Assembly (NCBI RefSeq): GCF_002940665.1
Contig: NZ_MIGY01000001.1
Span: 434,001-498,000 of the forward strand
Direction of reading: 5' to 3'
DNA length: 64,000 bases
Origin: Xanthomonas arboricola
GTDB lineage: Bacteria > Pseudomonadota > Gammaproteobacteria > Xanthomonadales > Xanthomonadaceae
The notes under the pieces were generated by a model. The model was given only the letters and a program-made list of their open reading frames with translations. It ran no database searches and was not told the DNA's origin. The position numbers and the translations under genes are program-made. Shown here piece after piece: positions 37,276 through 45,556 of this stretch; position 1 is the first letter of the stretch; each line of letters opens with the position of its first letter.

Positions 37276-37371
37276 GGGATTGGGGATTCGGGATTCGGGA
37301 TTGGTGACGCACCTGCAGTGCGGCGATCGCATTGCCGTTGCGAATCCCGAATTACGAATCCCGCCATCCCG
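37276..37371. repeat. Inverted GGGATTC-type repeat between ruvC and yebC
   Basis: The left arm (37276-37304, GGGATTGGGGATTCGGGATT...) faces a right arm (37341-37371, CGAATCCCGAATTACGAATC...) that is its approximate reverse complement. It is the third such element in the yebC-ruv-kup block. Confidence 0.7.
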
Positions 37372-37378
37372 ACCTTCA

Positions 37379-38107
37379 TCAGGCGCCGAGCGCCGCTTGA
37401 TCGACGTTCGAATAGACGTCCTGGACGTCGTCCAGGTCTTCGAGCATGTCGAGCAGCTTGCGGACCTGCACGGCGGTGTCGCCGTCCACGGCGATGTCGT
37501 TTTCGGCGCGGAAGGTGATTTCGGCGTGCGCCGGTTCCAGGCCGGCGGCGGTCAGCGCCTGCTTGACCTGGGCGAAGGCGTCCGGGGCGGTCAGCACGTC
37601 GATGGCGCCGTCTTCCGGGTAGACCACCACATCGTCGGCGCCGGCTTCGATCGCCGCGTCGGTGAGGGTGTCTTCGTCGGTGCCGGCAGCAAAGCTCAGC
37701 ACGCCCAGGCGCTTGAACATGAAGGCCACCGAGCCGTCGGTGCCCATGTTGCCGCCGCACTTGCTGAAGGCATGGCGCACGTCGGCCACCGCGCGCACAC
37801 GGTTGTCGGTCAGGCAGTCCACGATCACCGCCACACCGCCGGGGGCGTAGCCCTCGTAGCGCACTTCTTCGTATTCCACGCCTTCCAGCTCGCCGGTGGC
37901 TTTCTTGATGGCGCGCTCGATCACGTCCTTGGACATGTTCGCCGACAGGCCCTTGTCCACCGCCACGCGCAGGCGCGGGTTGTTGGACGGATCGCCACCG
38001 CCGCCGCGCGCGGCGACGCTGATCTCACGAATGATCTTGGTGAACATCTTGCCGCGCTTGGCGTCGGAGGCGTTCTTGCGGCCTTCGATGGAGGGGCCTC
38101 TACCCAT
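37379..38107 (-). CDS. yebC: YebC/TACO1-family regulatory protein
   Basis: YebC-family proteins are ~240-residue cytoplasmic proteins first described as transcription regulators (PmpR) and more recently linked to translation of proline-rich stretches. This 242-residue product has the conserved start ([39 protein letters not shown]), [19 protein letters not shown] and the middle domain segment [20 protein letters not shown]. Position next to ruvC is conserved widely in bacteria. Confidence 0.96.
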   Translation of the reverse strand: MGRGPSIEGRKNASDAKRGKMFTKIIREISVAARGGGGDPSNNPRLRVAVDKGLSANMSKDVIERAIKKATGELEGVEYEEVRYEGYAPGGVAVIVDCLTDNRVRAVADVRHAFSKCGGNMGTDGSVAFMFKRLGVLSFAAGTDEDTLTDAAIEAGADDVVVYPEDGAIDVLTAPDAFAQVKQALTAAGLEPAHAEITFRAENDIAVDGDTAVQVRKLLDMLEDLDDVQDVYSNVDQAALGA

Positions 38108-38182
38108 GGGTGGTTCCAGACTGGCTTGGATGACAGGGCGCGGATTTTACCTGATTGCTCGCCCGCACCGGGGCGGCGGCGT

Positions 38183-38869
38183 TCAGTGGCGGAACCGGCC
38201 CTGGCGCAGGAAGCGCAGCACCTGCTGCGCGGCCTCGGGCGAGCGCAACAGACCGCTATGGCTGGCCTGCACCACACAATGGTCGCGCAGCCCGGGCAGG
38301 CGGGTTTCGGCCAGCGCCACGGTGCCGTCCGAGCTGCCGTCCAGCGGCGCCAGCCAGTGCCCCACCCCACGCGCGACGGTGCCGGCGATCTGGCCGATTT
38401 CCGCCTCGCCCTCCCATTGCACGACACCGTGCTGCAGCAAGGCCGCGCTGCGCCCCAGCGCCCAGCGCCCGCCGCGGCGGGCCAGGCCGCGCGCGGCGGC
38501 ACTGCCGCACAACGGCGAGCCCAGACAGACCACGCGGCGCACCGGCAATTCGGGCGCGGCGCGCAGCGCCTGCAGCGCGACCAGCCCGCCCAGGCTGTGA
38601 CAGACCAGCAACTGCGCGCCGGTCGCCTGCAGGCGTTCGATCAGCCGTGGCACCGCCTGCGCGGGTCCGCCGAGGACACTGGCGTAGCCGAACAGCGCCG
38701 GCGCCAGGCCCTCGGCACGCAGCCGGCGCGCGAGCGGCAACAGCCAGTGCGCGGTGTTCCAGATGCCGTGCACCAGCAGCACGTCGGCGGTCGCGGCCGT
38801 GTCCCGCTCGCGCAGGATGCGTTGGCGGCGACCCGGAAGGATCGAGGATGCGCCGGACGCGGACGTCAT
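38183..38869 (-). CDS. Alpha/beta hydrolase (lipase/esterase-like)
   Basis: A 228-residue hydrolase without a signal peptide. The oxyanion region VLLVHGIWNTAHWLLPLARR precedes the nucleophile elbow CHSLGG (serine in LLVCHSLGGLVAL). The candidate catalytic His lies in VVQASHSGLLRSPEAAQQV near the C-terminus. This pattern matches PGAP1/triacylglycerol-lipase-like alpha/beta hydrolases; the substrate is not predictable. I start at the ATG at 38869. Longer readings overlap poorly conserved sequence. It lies between yebC and a GNAT gene, all on the minus strand. Confidence 0.85.
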   Translation of the reverse strand: MTSASGASSILPGRRQRILRERDTAATADVLLVHGIWNTAHWLLPLARRLRAEGLAPALFGYASVLGGPAQAVPRLIERLQATGAQLLVCHSLGGLVALQALRAAPELPVRRVVCLGSPLCGSAAARGLARRGGRWALGRSAALLQHGVVQWEGEAEIGQIAGTVARGVGHWLAPLDGSSDGTVALAETRLPGLRDHCVVQASHSGLLRSPEAAQQVLRFLRQGRFRH

Positions 38870-39035
38870 GACCGCGACAGGGCGCCGGCTTCGGGTGAGC
38901 GCGACGACGTGCCGGAGCTGACGTGGGGCGCTCGCGCGCCAGTCAACGCCACCCGCGCCGGGCCGGCAGGCCGGCAACCGATGGGCGCCGGCGGTCGTGG
39001 TCGCACGCCGCATAAGCCGGGCATCGGCGCGCCGT

Positions 39036-39563
39036 TCAATCGGCCGCAATGCGCGGGGTGCGGCGCAGGATGAATTCGCGGTCGAGGATCTTGCCGACCG
39101 GGAAGTCGTACTCGCCGACCTTCTCGAACCCGTAGCGGGCGTAGAAGCGCTGCGCACCGAAATTTTCCGACCACACGCCGATCCACAGCGTGCGCGGGCC
39201 GTCTCGTTCCAGCCACTCCAGCGCGGTCTCGAACAGGCGACTGCCCCAGCCGCTGTTCTGGTAGTCCTTCAACAGATACAGCCGCTTGAGCTCACCGTCG
39301 CCGGGACGCACGTCCTGGTGCGGCAGCCCGCAGGGGCCGGCGGCGGCGTGGCCGACCAGCAGGTTGTCCATCTCCAGCAGCCAGATCGCATAGTCCGGAT
39401 GCGCCAGCACGATGCGTGCGCGCTCGACCGCATAGGTCTCCTGCAGAAAGCCGTGCAGTTCCTCCTGCGGATACAGGTGCCCGAAGGTTTCGGTGAAGGT
39501 CTGCGCAGCCAGCAACGACAAGGCTTGGGCATCGTCCGGTGTGGCGCGGCGGATGCGGGTCAT
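39036..39563 (-). CDS. GNAT-family N-acetyltransferase
   Basis: A 175-residue acetyltransferase of the RimI-like type. It starts MTRIRRATPDDAQALSLLA and has the family core with KRLYLLKDYQNSGWGSRLFE as acetyl-CoA loop (Q-N-S-G-W-G) and a C-terminal VWSENFGAQRFYARYGFEK strand-helix with the Tyr of the active site. Wording resembles spermidine/spermine or diamine acetyltransferases, but specificity cannot be fixed. The ATG at 39563 lies just beyond a heptamer minisatellite on its 5' side. It is inserted between aspS and yebC. Confidence 0.9.
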   Translation of the reverse strand: MTRIRRATPDDAQALSLLAAQTFTETFGHLYPQEELHGFLQETYAVERARIVLAHPDYAIWLLEMDNLLVGHAAAGPCGLPHQDVRPGDGELKRLYLLKDYQNSGWGSRLFETALEWLERDGPRTLWIGVWSENFGAQRFYARYGFEKVGEYDFPVGKILDREFILRRTPRIAAD

Positions 39564-39625
39564 GCGGACGTCTCGTGCCGGGGGGACGTGGCAGCTTCGC
39601 GCATGCGGTGGTGGGGTCGCAAGCG

Positions 39626-39723
39626 GGGATTCGGGATTCGGGATTCGGGATTCGGGATTCGGGATTCGGGATTCGGGATTCGGGATTCGGGAATCGGGAA
39701 TCGGGAATCGGGAATCGGGAATC
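39626..39723. repeat. Heptamer minisatellite (GGGATTC)9(GGGAATC)5
   Basis: Fourteen perfect 7-base units in one uninterrupted 98-base block: nine GGGATTC (39626-39688), then five GGGAATC (39689-39723). The clean switch from one variant to the other shows two phases of slippage. It lies 60 bases upstream of a GNAT start and 3' of aspS. The rest of the 405-base gap up to 39968 holds no gene, only the two hairpins noted below. Confidence 0.98.
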
Positions 39724-39902
39724 GGAAGAGCATCTGCGATCCGATCCGCGTTTGCGGGTGGGCGCAGGTTTGGACTGCGCGCAGTGCGTTGTTGAGGGCG
39801 AGCGCGGGGCGCGGCCCTGCGTCGCGGCTGCGGCAGGCACCGCCGCCGGTGTGGGCATCGATCGTTGGGCCGGGCGCGACGCGCCCGCGGCATCCCTGCA
39901 TG

Positions 39903-39957
39903 CGACACGCTGCGCGGCGCAGCGTGTCGGCTGCACGGCCACGCTGGCGTGGCCGTG
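39903..39957 (-). terminator. Twin hairpins downstream of aspS
   Basis: In the direction of aspS transcription two near-perfect stems follow the stop codon: CACGGCCACGC/GCGTGGCCGTG (39934-39944, 39947-39957) and a 27-base palindrome with 13-base arms CGACACGCTGCGC/GCGCAGCGTGTCG (39903-39929). No T-run follows, so factor-independent termination is not assured. Confidence 0.6.
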
Positions 39958-39968
39958 TGGCTGGCAGG

Positions 39969-41735
39969 TCAGACCTGCTTGGGACGTACCTGCACGTGCA
40001 CCTCGGCCAACTGGTCGGCGGCGATCGGCGACGGGGCGTCGGTCATCAGGTCCTGTGCGCCGGTGGTCTTGGGGAACGGAATGACGTCGCGGATGGAGTC
40101 GGTGCCTGCCATCAGCGCGGCGATGCGGTCGATGCCGAAGGCGATGCCGCCGTGCGGCGGTGCGCCGTAGTTGAGCGCATCCAGCAGGAAGCCGAACTTG
40201 GCGCGCGCCTCCTCGGCACCGATGCCGAGCAGCTCGAACACCGCGCTCTGCATGTCCGGGCGGTGGATACGGATCGAGCCGCCGCCGATTTCGTTGCCGT
40301 TGAGCACCATGTCGTAGCCGCGCGACACCGCGGTGCGGGCGTTGGCGCGCAGGTCGGCGATGTCGTCCACCGCCGGCGCGGTGAAGGGGTGATGCAGGGC
40401 CACGTAGCGCTGCGCCTCCTCGTCCCACTCGAACATCGGGAAATCGGTGACCCATAGCGGCGCCCAGCCATCGGCCACCAGGTTGAAATCCTTGCCGGCC
40501 TTCAGGCGCAGCGCGCCCATGAAGTCGGACACCTTGTTGTAGCCGCCGGCACCGAAGAACACGATGTCGCCGTTGCCGGCCCCGACGTGCCTGAGCAGCG
40601 CAGCGAAGGCCTGCTCGCCGAAGAACTTGGCGATCGGCGAGCTGACTTCCCCGGTCTCCGACAGCTTGACGTAGGCCAGGCCCTTGGCGCCGTACTTGGC
40701 GGCGTGGGCGGCGTATTCGTCGATCTGCTTGCGCGACAGCGTGGCGCCACCGGGGATGCGCAGCGCGGCCACGCGGCCGTCGGCATCGTTGGCGGCGGCG
40801 GTGAACACCGGGAACTCGCTGCTCTTGACCAGTTCGGCCACGTCGACCAGTTCCAGCGCGATGCGCAGGTCCGGCTTGTCCGAGCCATAGCGGCGCATCG
40901 CCTCGGCCCAGGTCATGCGCGGGAACTGCGCGGCCAGTTCGACGTCCATCACTTCGGCGAAGATGGCGCGGATCATGTCTTCGACGAAATCCTGCACGTC
41001 GCGCTCGCGCACGAAGGCGAATTCCATGTCGAGCTGGGTGAATTCGAGCTGGCGGTCGGCACGCAGCGCTTCGTCGCGGAAGCAGCGCGCGATCTGGTAG
41101 TAACGGTCGAAGCCGGCCACCATCAGGATCTGCTTGAACAGCTGCGGGCTCTGCGGCAGGGCGTAGAACTCGCCCGGATGCATGCGCGCCGGCACCAGAA
41201 AGTCGCGCGCGCCTTCCGGGGTGGCCTTGGTCAGGATCGGGGTTTCGATGTCCTGGAAATCGCGTGCGTCCAGGTGCCGGCGCAGCGCCTGCACCAGCTT
41301 GATGCGGGTGCGCTGCATGCGCTGCATTTCCGGACGGCGCAGGTCCAGATAGCGGTACTTCAGGCGCGTCTCCTCGCCCGGGTTCTCGTGCGCGTGGAAC
41401 GGCAGCGGCGCGGCCTTGTTGAGGATGCTGATGCGGGTGGCGATCACTTCCACCTTGCCGGTGCGCAGCTTGTCGTTGACCGCGTGCCGCGCACGCACCA
41501 CGCCTTCGACCTGGAGCACGTCCTCGTAGCCGAGGCTGGCGGCCACCTTGAACAGCTCGGCGCTGGCGTCGTCGCCGGCCACCGGTTCCACCGTCACCTG
41601 CACGATGCCTTCGTGGTCGCGCAGGTCGATGAAGCACACCCCGCCCAGGTTGCGGGCCACGTCGGTCCAGCCGGCGAGAGTGACGGTTTGGCCGATCAAG
41701 GTCTCGTCGACCAGGCCGCAGAAGTGGGTACGCAT
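39969..41735 (-). CDS. aspS: Aspartyl-tRNA synthetase
   Basis: AspRS charges tRNA-Asp. The 588-residue bacterial-type class II enzyme starts [20 protein letters not shown] and has the OB-fold anticodon-binding domain. Class II motif 2 region is [20 protein letters not shown] and motif 3 is [15 protein letters not shown] with the conserved Arg. The bacterial GAD insertion domain lies between them. Leu30 aligns with the same residue of the discriminating E. coli enzyme, hinting at aspartate specificity. A longer frame upstream is not used because MRTHFCG is the canonical N-terminus. Confidence 0.97.
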   Translation of the reverse strand: MRTHFCGLVDETLIGQTVTLAGWTDVARNLGGVCFIDLRDHEGIVQVTVEPVAGDDASAELFKVAASLGYEDVLQVEGVVRARHAVNDKLRTGKVEVIATRISILNKAAPLPFHAHENPGEETRLKYRYLDLRRPEMQRMQRTRIKLVQALRRHLDARDFQDIETPILTKATPEGARDFLVPARMHPGEFYALPQSPQLFKQILMVAGFDRYYQIARCFRDEALRADRQLEFTQLDMEFAFVRERDVQDFVEDMIRAIFAEVMDVELAAQFPRMTWAEAMRRYGSDKPDLRIALELVDVAELVKSSEFPVFTAAANDADGRVAALRIPGGATLSRKQIDEYAAHAAKYGAKGLAYVKLSETGEVSSPIAKFFGEQAFAALLRHVGAGNGDIVFFGAGGYNKVSDFMGALRLKAGKDFNLVADGWAPLWVTDFPMFEWDEEAQRYVALHHPFTAPAVDDIADLRANARTAVSRGYDMVLNGNEIGGGSIRIHRPDMQSAVFELLGIGAEEARAKFGFLLDALNYGAPPHGGIAFGIDRIAALMAGTDSIRDVIPFPKTTGAQDLMTDAPSPIAADQLAEVHVQVRPKQV

Positions 41736-41892
41736 CGAAAGCTCCGCTGAAAAACCCGACACAGGACAGCGCCGGAGAGCCGGATATTCTGGGGCCGGCG
41801 GGCGGCAGGAGCAAATGCGCGGGCGCTCATGGTCGCTTAAGTCAGTGCCCGGCTGAATAGGCGCCAGACCCTTCCGCACCAAGGACGCCACG

Positions 41893-42666
41893 ATGCTGCG
41901 CACCGCCCTGCTGCTCTCCGGCTTCGGCCTGATCACCCTGACCGGCCTGCTGACCAGCGCTGCTGCCGCCGCGCAGGACCGCGGCTGGAACGGCCCCAGC
42001 ATCACCTGCTCCAGCAACGACAACCGTCGCCGCGAGTGCGATACGCCGTTCCGCGGCCGCGCGGTGCTGGTCGAGAACATCTCCGGCACGCGCTGCATCG
42101 AAGGCCGCAACTGGGGCAGCGAGCGTGGCCGCGTCTGGGTCGACAACGGCTGCCGCGCGCGCTTTGTCGATGGCCGCAACGGCGGCGGCGGTTGGGGCGG
42201 CGACAGTGGCGCCGGCGCTGGCGGGGTCGCCGGCACGGTGCGCTGCGAGAGCAACGACCAGCGCCAGAAGATCTGCAACACCGGCTGGCGCCGCGCCATG
42301 CTGGTGCGCCAGCTGTCCAACACGCCCTGCGTGGAAGGCCGCACCTGGCGCCAGGACGGGGGCCGGATCTGGGTGGACGACGGCTGCCGGGGCGAGTTTG
42401 CGCAGGCACGCGGCGGCGGCTGGGACCGGGGTGACGGCGGCTACGGTGGCCGCGACGACCGCCCGCGCAACGATTACGCCATCACCTGCGCCAGCGACGA
42501 CCGCCGCCTGCGTACCTGCGGCTGGGATGGCCGCTACGGCCGCCCGGTGCTGACCCGCCAGCTGTCCGACACCCGTTGCGAGGAAGGCCGCAGCTGGGGG
42601 TACGACGACCGCCGTGCGACGGTATGGGTCAACGATGGCTGCCGGGCACGCTTCGAGGCGCGTTGA
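41893..42666 (+). CDS. Secreted DUF3011-repeat protein
   Basis: A 257-residue secreted protein with a signal peptide ([20 protein letters not shown], cleavage near AAAAQ) and three DUF3011-type repeats: [15 protein letters not shown] (residues ~37-92), [15 protein letters not shown] (~116-170), [15 protein letters not shown] (~197-255). Each repeat has three cysteines and ends in the pattern [11 protein letters not shown]. Gly/Asp-rich linkers join them. The domain's role is unknown; it is common in Xanthomonadaceae envelopes. The gene is transcribed against its neighbours and separates fmdB from aspS, which are adjacent or close in many proteobacteria. Confidence 0.88.
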   Translation: MLRTALLLSGFGLITLTGLLTSAAAAAQDRGWNGPSITCSSNDNRRRECDTPFRGRAVLVENISGTRCIEGRNWGSERGRVWVDNGCRARFVDGRNGGGGWGGDSGAGAGGVAGTVRCESNDQRQKICNTGWRRAMLVRQLSNTPCVEGRTWRQDGGRIWVDDGCRGEFAQARGGGWDRGDGGYGGRDDRPRNDYAITCASDDRRLRTCGWDGRYGRPVLTRQLSDTRCEEGRSWGYDDRRATVWVNDGCRARFEAR

Positions 42667-42749
42667 GGCGGCGAACGGGCGCGCCGCGCGCGGCTGAGGA
42701 CGGGGATCACGGCGTCGGCACTGCCAGCGTTGTGGCGCGCCGGTCCGGC

Positions 42750-43043
42750 TCAGACAGGGTCGGACGCAGGCTTGGCAGCGGGCTTGCTCTCGGCGGCGGG
42801 CGCCGGCTTGGCATCGCCACCGGCACTGCTGCTTTCGGTGAGGTTCTTCTTCTTCTCGCCCGCCGACTTGAAGTCGGTTTCGTACCAGCCGCTGCCGGAC
42901 AGACGGAACGCGGGCGCGGTGATCTGGCGCTTGATCGTGGCCGCCGCACAGGCCGGACAGGTCTGCGGATCGGGGTCGGCCATCTTCTGCAGGCGGTCGA
43001 AGGCGTGACCGCAGGTGGTGCACTGGAAACCGTAGATGGGCAT
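42750..43043 (-). CDS. FmdB-family zinc-ribbon protein
   Basis: A 97-residue protein with the FmdB/CxxC_CxxC regulatory zinc ribbon: MPIYGFQCTTCGHAF followed by TCPACAAATIKRQI (two CxxC pairs). Then comes the family tail FRLSGSGWYETDFKSAGEKKK and a low-complexity Ala/Pro/Lys end. FmdB proteins are small metal-binding proteins of unclear function. The location upstream of aspS on the same strand is conserved in many proteobacteria, here separated by an opposing DUF3011 gene. The ATG at 43043 is the only sensible start. Confidence 0.93.
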   Translation of the reverse strand: MPIYGFQCTTCGHAFDRLQKMADPDPQTCPACAAATIKRQITAPAFRLSGSGWYETDFKSAGEKKKNLTESSSAGGDAKPAPAAESKPAAKPASDPV

Positions 43044-43514
43044 GGCAGGATCAGCTGAAGACGATGCAGGGGCGCAGATTCTAGACGGATGCGGGCAGGC
43101 AGGTGCAGTGGTCTGTCCGTGCGGTTGACCACGCGTGGACGTGTTGCGGGCGAGAGACATCGATCGATGGTCGCTGCGTTACGACTGCACGCCAGGTGCG
43201 CACGTTCAGTACCGCAGTTCTCATCGGCAGATACACGAGGTTGAGCAGATACACGAGGTTGAAGCGTCCGCGCGCATGCCGAAGAACGCCGATCTACGTA
43301 TCGAGTGGTCATCAGGTCGGCATGACCGCGCGAATTGCGCAGACAGCCGGGGCAGCCATTTGCACGCCAGATACCCACGTTTCGCATCGACCTGACACCA
43401 CATCAGCCGGCATCGGGAGCCGCAGGCCAGGTCGCTGCAATCAGGCCGCACGACCCGGGCTGCTACACTCGGACACGTGATCGACGTGCCTCTTCCCCCA
43501 CGAGGACCGCATCC
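43044..43514. other. 471-base gap with an 18-base tandem duplication
   Basis: No gene is supported. A perfect 17-of-18 tandem pair (CAGATACACGAGGTTGAG at 43228-43245, the copy ending GAA at 43246-43263) is the only obvious structure. The last 20 bases are the ribosome site (CGAGGA) and leader of the MFS gene. Confidence 0.6.
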
Positions 43515-44759
43515 ATGTTGCGGCTGACTGCCTTATTGCTGGGCGTTGCCCTGTTGCTGACCGGCAGCGGGCTGCTCGGCACCTTGCTGGCCGTGCGCGG
43601 TGGCCAGGCCGGCTTCGATGCGCGTGCGCTGGGCCTGATCATGTCCGGCTATTTCGCCGGCTTCTTTCTCGGCACCTTCTTCGCACCGCCGCTGATCCGG
43701 CGCATCGGGCATATCCGCGCATTCGCCTTCTACGCCGCGCTGGCGGCGATCGCGGTGTTGCTGCATCCGATCTGGTTGAACGCCTGGGGCTGGGGCCTGC
43801 TGCGCCTGGTCACCGGTGCGGCACTGGTCGGCCTGTATACGGTGATCGAAAGCTGGCTCAACGCCGAGCCGGATGCGCGTCGGCGCAGCCGGGTGTTCTC
43901 GGTGTACATGGCGATCAATCTGTCGGCGTTGGCGCTGGGCCAGATATTGCTCACCGCAGGCGATGCGGGCGCATCGGCGATGTTCACGCTGACGGCGATC
44001 CTGATCTGCGCGGCGGTGATGCCGGTGATGACCACGCGCCTGATTCCGCCCGAAGTACCGCACGTCTCGCGCCTGCGCCTGAAAACGCTGTACGCGTTGG
44101 CGCCGGTGGCGACCATCGGCGCGGGGCTGTCGGGTCTGGCGATGGGGGCGTTCTGGGGCTTGTTGCCGGTGTACGCCAACCGCATCGGACTGGATGCCGA
44201 TGGCGTGGCCATGTTCATGCTCACCGCCATCATCGGCGGCGCGGTGTTGCAGTGGCCGATCGGGCGCATCAGCGATGGCCATGACCGGCGCATCGGGCTG
44301 GTCACGATCAGCGTGCTGGCGGCAGGCATTGCGATCGCCGCCGCGGTGCCGATGGTGCAGGCGCAGACCACCCTGTTGTTTGTGTTGTTCTTCGTGTATG
44401 GCGGGTTGGCGTTCTCGCTGTATCCGTTCGCGGTGGCGCATATGCTTGATTACCTGCCGAGCGAGGATCTGCTCTCCGGCTGCAGCAGCCTGCTGCTGGT
44501 GCATGGCGTGGGCGCGGCGATCGGACCCGCCCTGGCCGGTGGCGCAATGCAGAAATTCGGACCTGCGGCACTGCCGGTGTATTTCGCGTTGATGCTGCTG
44601 GCGCTGTCCGGATTTACGTTGACACGCTTGCTGCGCTTCACGCGCCGCCGCACCCATCCGATCTCGTTCCGCCCGATGCTGCGCACCACACCATCGGCGC
44701 TGGAGTTGATGCCGGAAACGCAGCAGTCCGAAGCACCGCCGCACGCCAAGAGCGGCTAG
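43515..44759 (+). CDS. MFS transporter (YcaD/UMF-like)
   Basis: A 414-residue major facilitator with about 12 transmembrane helices, no signal peptide and a hydrophilic tail. Recognisable parts are helix 1 (LTALLLGVALLLTGSGLLGT), the A-motif-like stretch FFAPPLIRRIGHIRAF between helices 2 and 3, WLNAEPDARRRSRVF after helix 4, and GRISDGHDRRIGLV between helices 8 and 9. The wording fits the YcaD group, whose substrates are unknown. Putative export of small metabolites is only an inference. A GAGGA site precedes the ATG at 43515. Confidence 0.88.
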   Translation: MLRLTALLLGVALLLTGSGLLGTLLAVRGGQAGFDARALGLIMSGYFAGFFLGTFFAPPLIRRIGHIRAFAFYAALAAIAVLLHPIWLNAWGWGLLRLVTGAALVGLYTVIESWLNAEPDARRRSRVFSVYMAINLSALALGQILLTAGDAGASAMFTLTAILICAAVMPVMTTRLIPPEVPHVSRLRLKTLYALAPVATIGAGLSGLAMGAFWGLLPVYANRIGLDADGVAMFMLTAIIGGAVLQWPIGRISDGHDRRIGLVTISVLAAGIAIAAAVPMVQAQTTLLFVLFFVYGGLAFSLYPFAVAHMLDYLPSEDLLSGCSSLLLVHGVGAAIGPALAGGAMQKFGPAALPVYFALMLLALSGFTLTRLLRFTRRRTHPISFRPMLRTTPSALELMPETQQSEAPPHAKSG

Positions 44760-45556
44760 CACACCTGTTTCGCTGTCGTCAGTCGCTGCGCTGCTGATCA
44801 TGTGATCTGCGGCGTTGCTGTAGGGGCCCTTGCCCGCCCACCGTCGCGGGACACGCCGCAAGGCAGAGCAGATGGTGGGGGACTTTTTGGATGGATCAGC
44901 TATGGAGCGGTCTATCTGCCGCTTGGCTGCAAGGCCCTTGCCCACCCACCCTCGCAGGACACGCCGCAAGTACGTCCATGTCGGCTCTTACGCGGCATCC
45001 ATGCCGCGTAAGGTCCCGCGACGGTGAGCGGACAAGGACCAGTCAAGGTGGTCGGTGTGCATGGTTAAGAGCAGTGCGTGATGCGCGTTGCTCGATACTG
45101 GCGTGCCGCTCGAAACCCGACACATGTGCGACAAGCGGCTTTTCACGCGGCCACCGACCAACTGTCTGGTGCGGTGTCCTTACCGGTTGCGGGACCCTTG
45201 GCGGCATGGATGCCGCCAAGGAGCCTCCACGGACGGATTCACGGCGTGTCCCGCAAGTGGTGAGGGCACCGCGCACTCGACTCACCAGGCTTTTGACCTG
45301 AGCACTGAGTGCATCTACAACAACGCGACGACTCGGAATCGCTTGTCTTGAAGTGGAGACAACGCTGCAACACGAAACTTCGGGTGTCTTGCAATAGCGC
45401 GACCCAGAAACATCGAAAAAGCGCTGAATCGCCATCGTCCCGACGTTAGGACTTGCTAAGTCCATCCGGTGATCCCGGCCACACCTTTAGCGCGGTCATG
45501 ATCACGCAATGCAAGCGCGTCAGTCTCTGCAGACCCTCCCCGCTTGTTGGATTGCA
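44760..45556. other. 797-base repeat-bearing gap before a TonB-dependent receptor
   Basis: No gene is supported. It contains three copies of a ~35-base motif centred on GGACACGCCG, two direct (near 44828 and 44936) and one inverted (near 45265). It also has two perfect hairpins, a short inverted repeat GGACTT/AAGTCC (45449-45463), and the receptor leader. Confidence 0.6.
44936..45265. repeat. Pair of oppositely oriented intergenic elements with perfect hairpins
   Basis: Each element consists of GGACACGCCG-type sequence, a hairpin whose tip is GCGGCATCCATGCCGC or its complement, and a CCCGCGACGGTGAG-like end. Hairpins: 44987-45012 (12-base arms CTTACGCGGCAT/ATGCCGCGTAAG) and 45196-45221 (12-base arms CCTTGGCGGCAT/ATGCCGCCAAGG). 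The second element is inverted relative to the first. Flanks at 45050 and 45152 (GGTGGTCGGTG/CCACCGACCA) extend the symmetry to an overall inverted repeat of about 330 bases. Confidence 0.7.

Noticed and set aside
39626-39723. CRISPR-like repeat array
   Set aside because: Units are 7 bases with no unique spacers; it is a simple tandem repeat.
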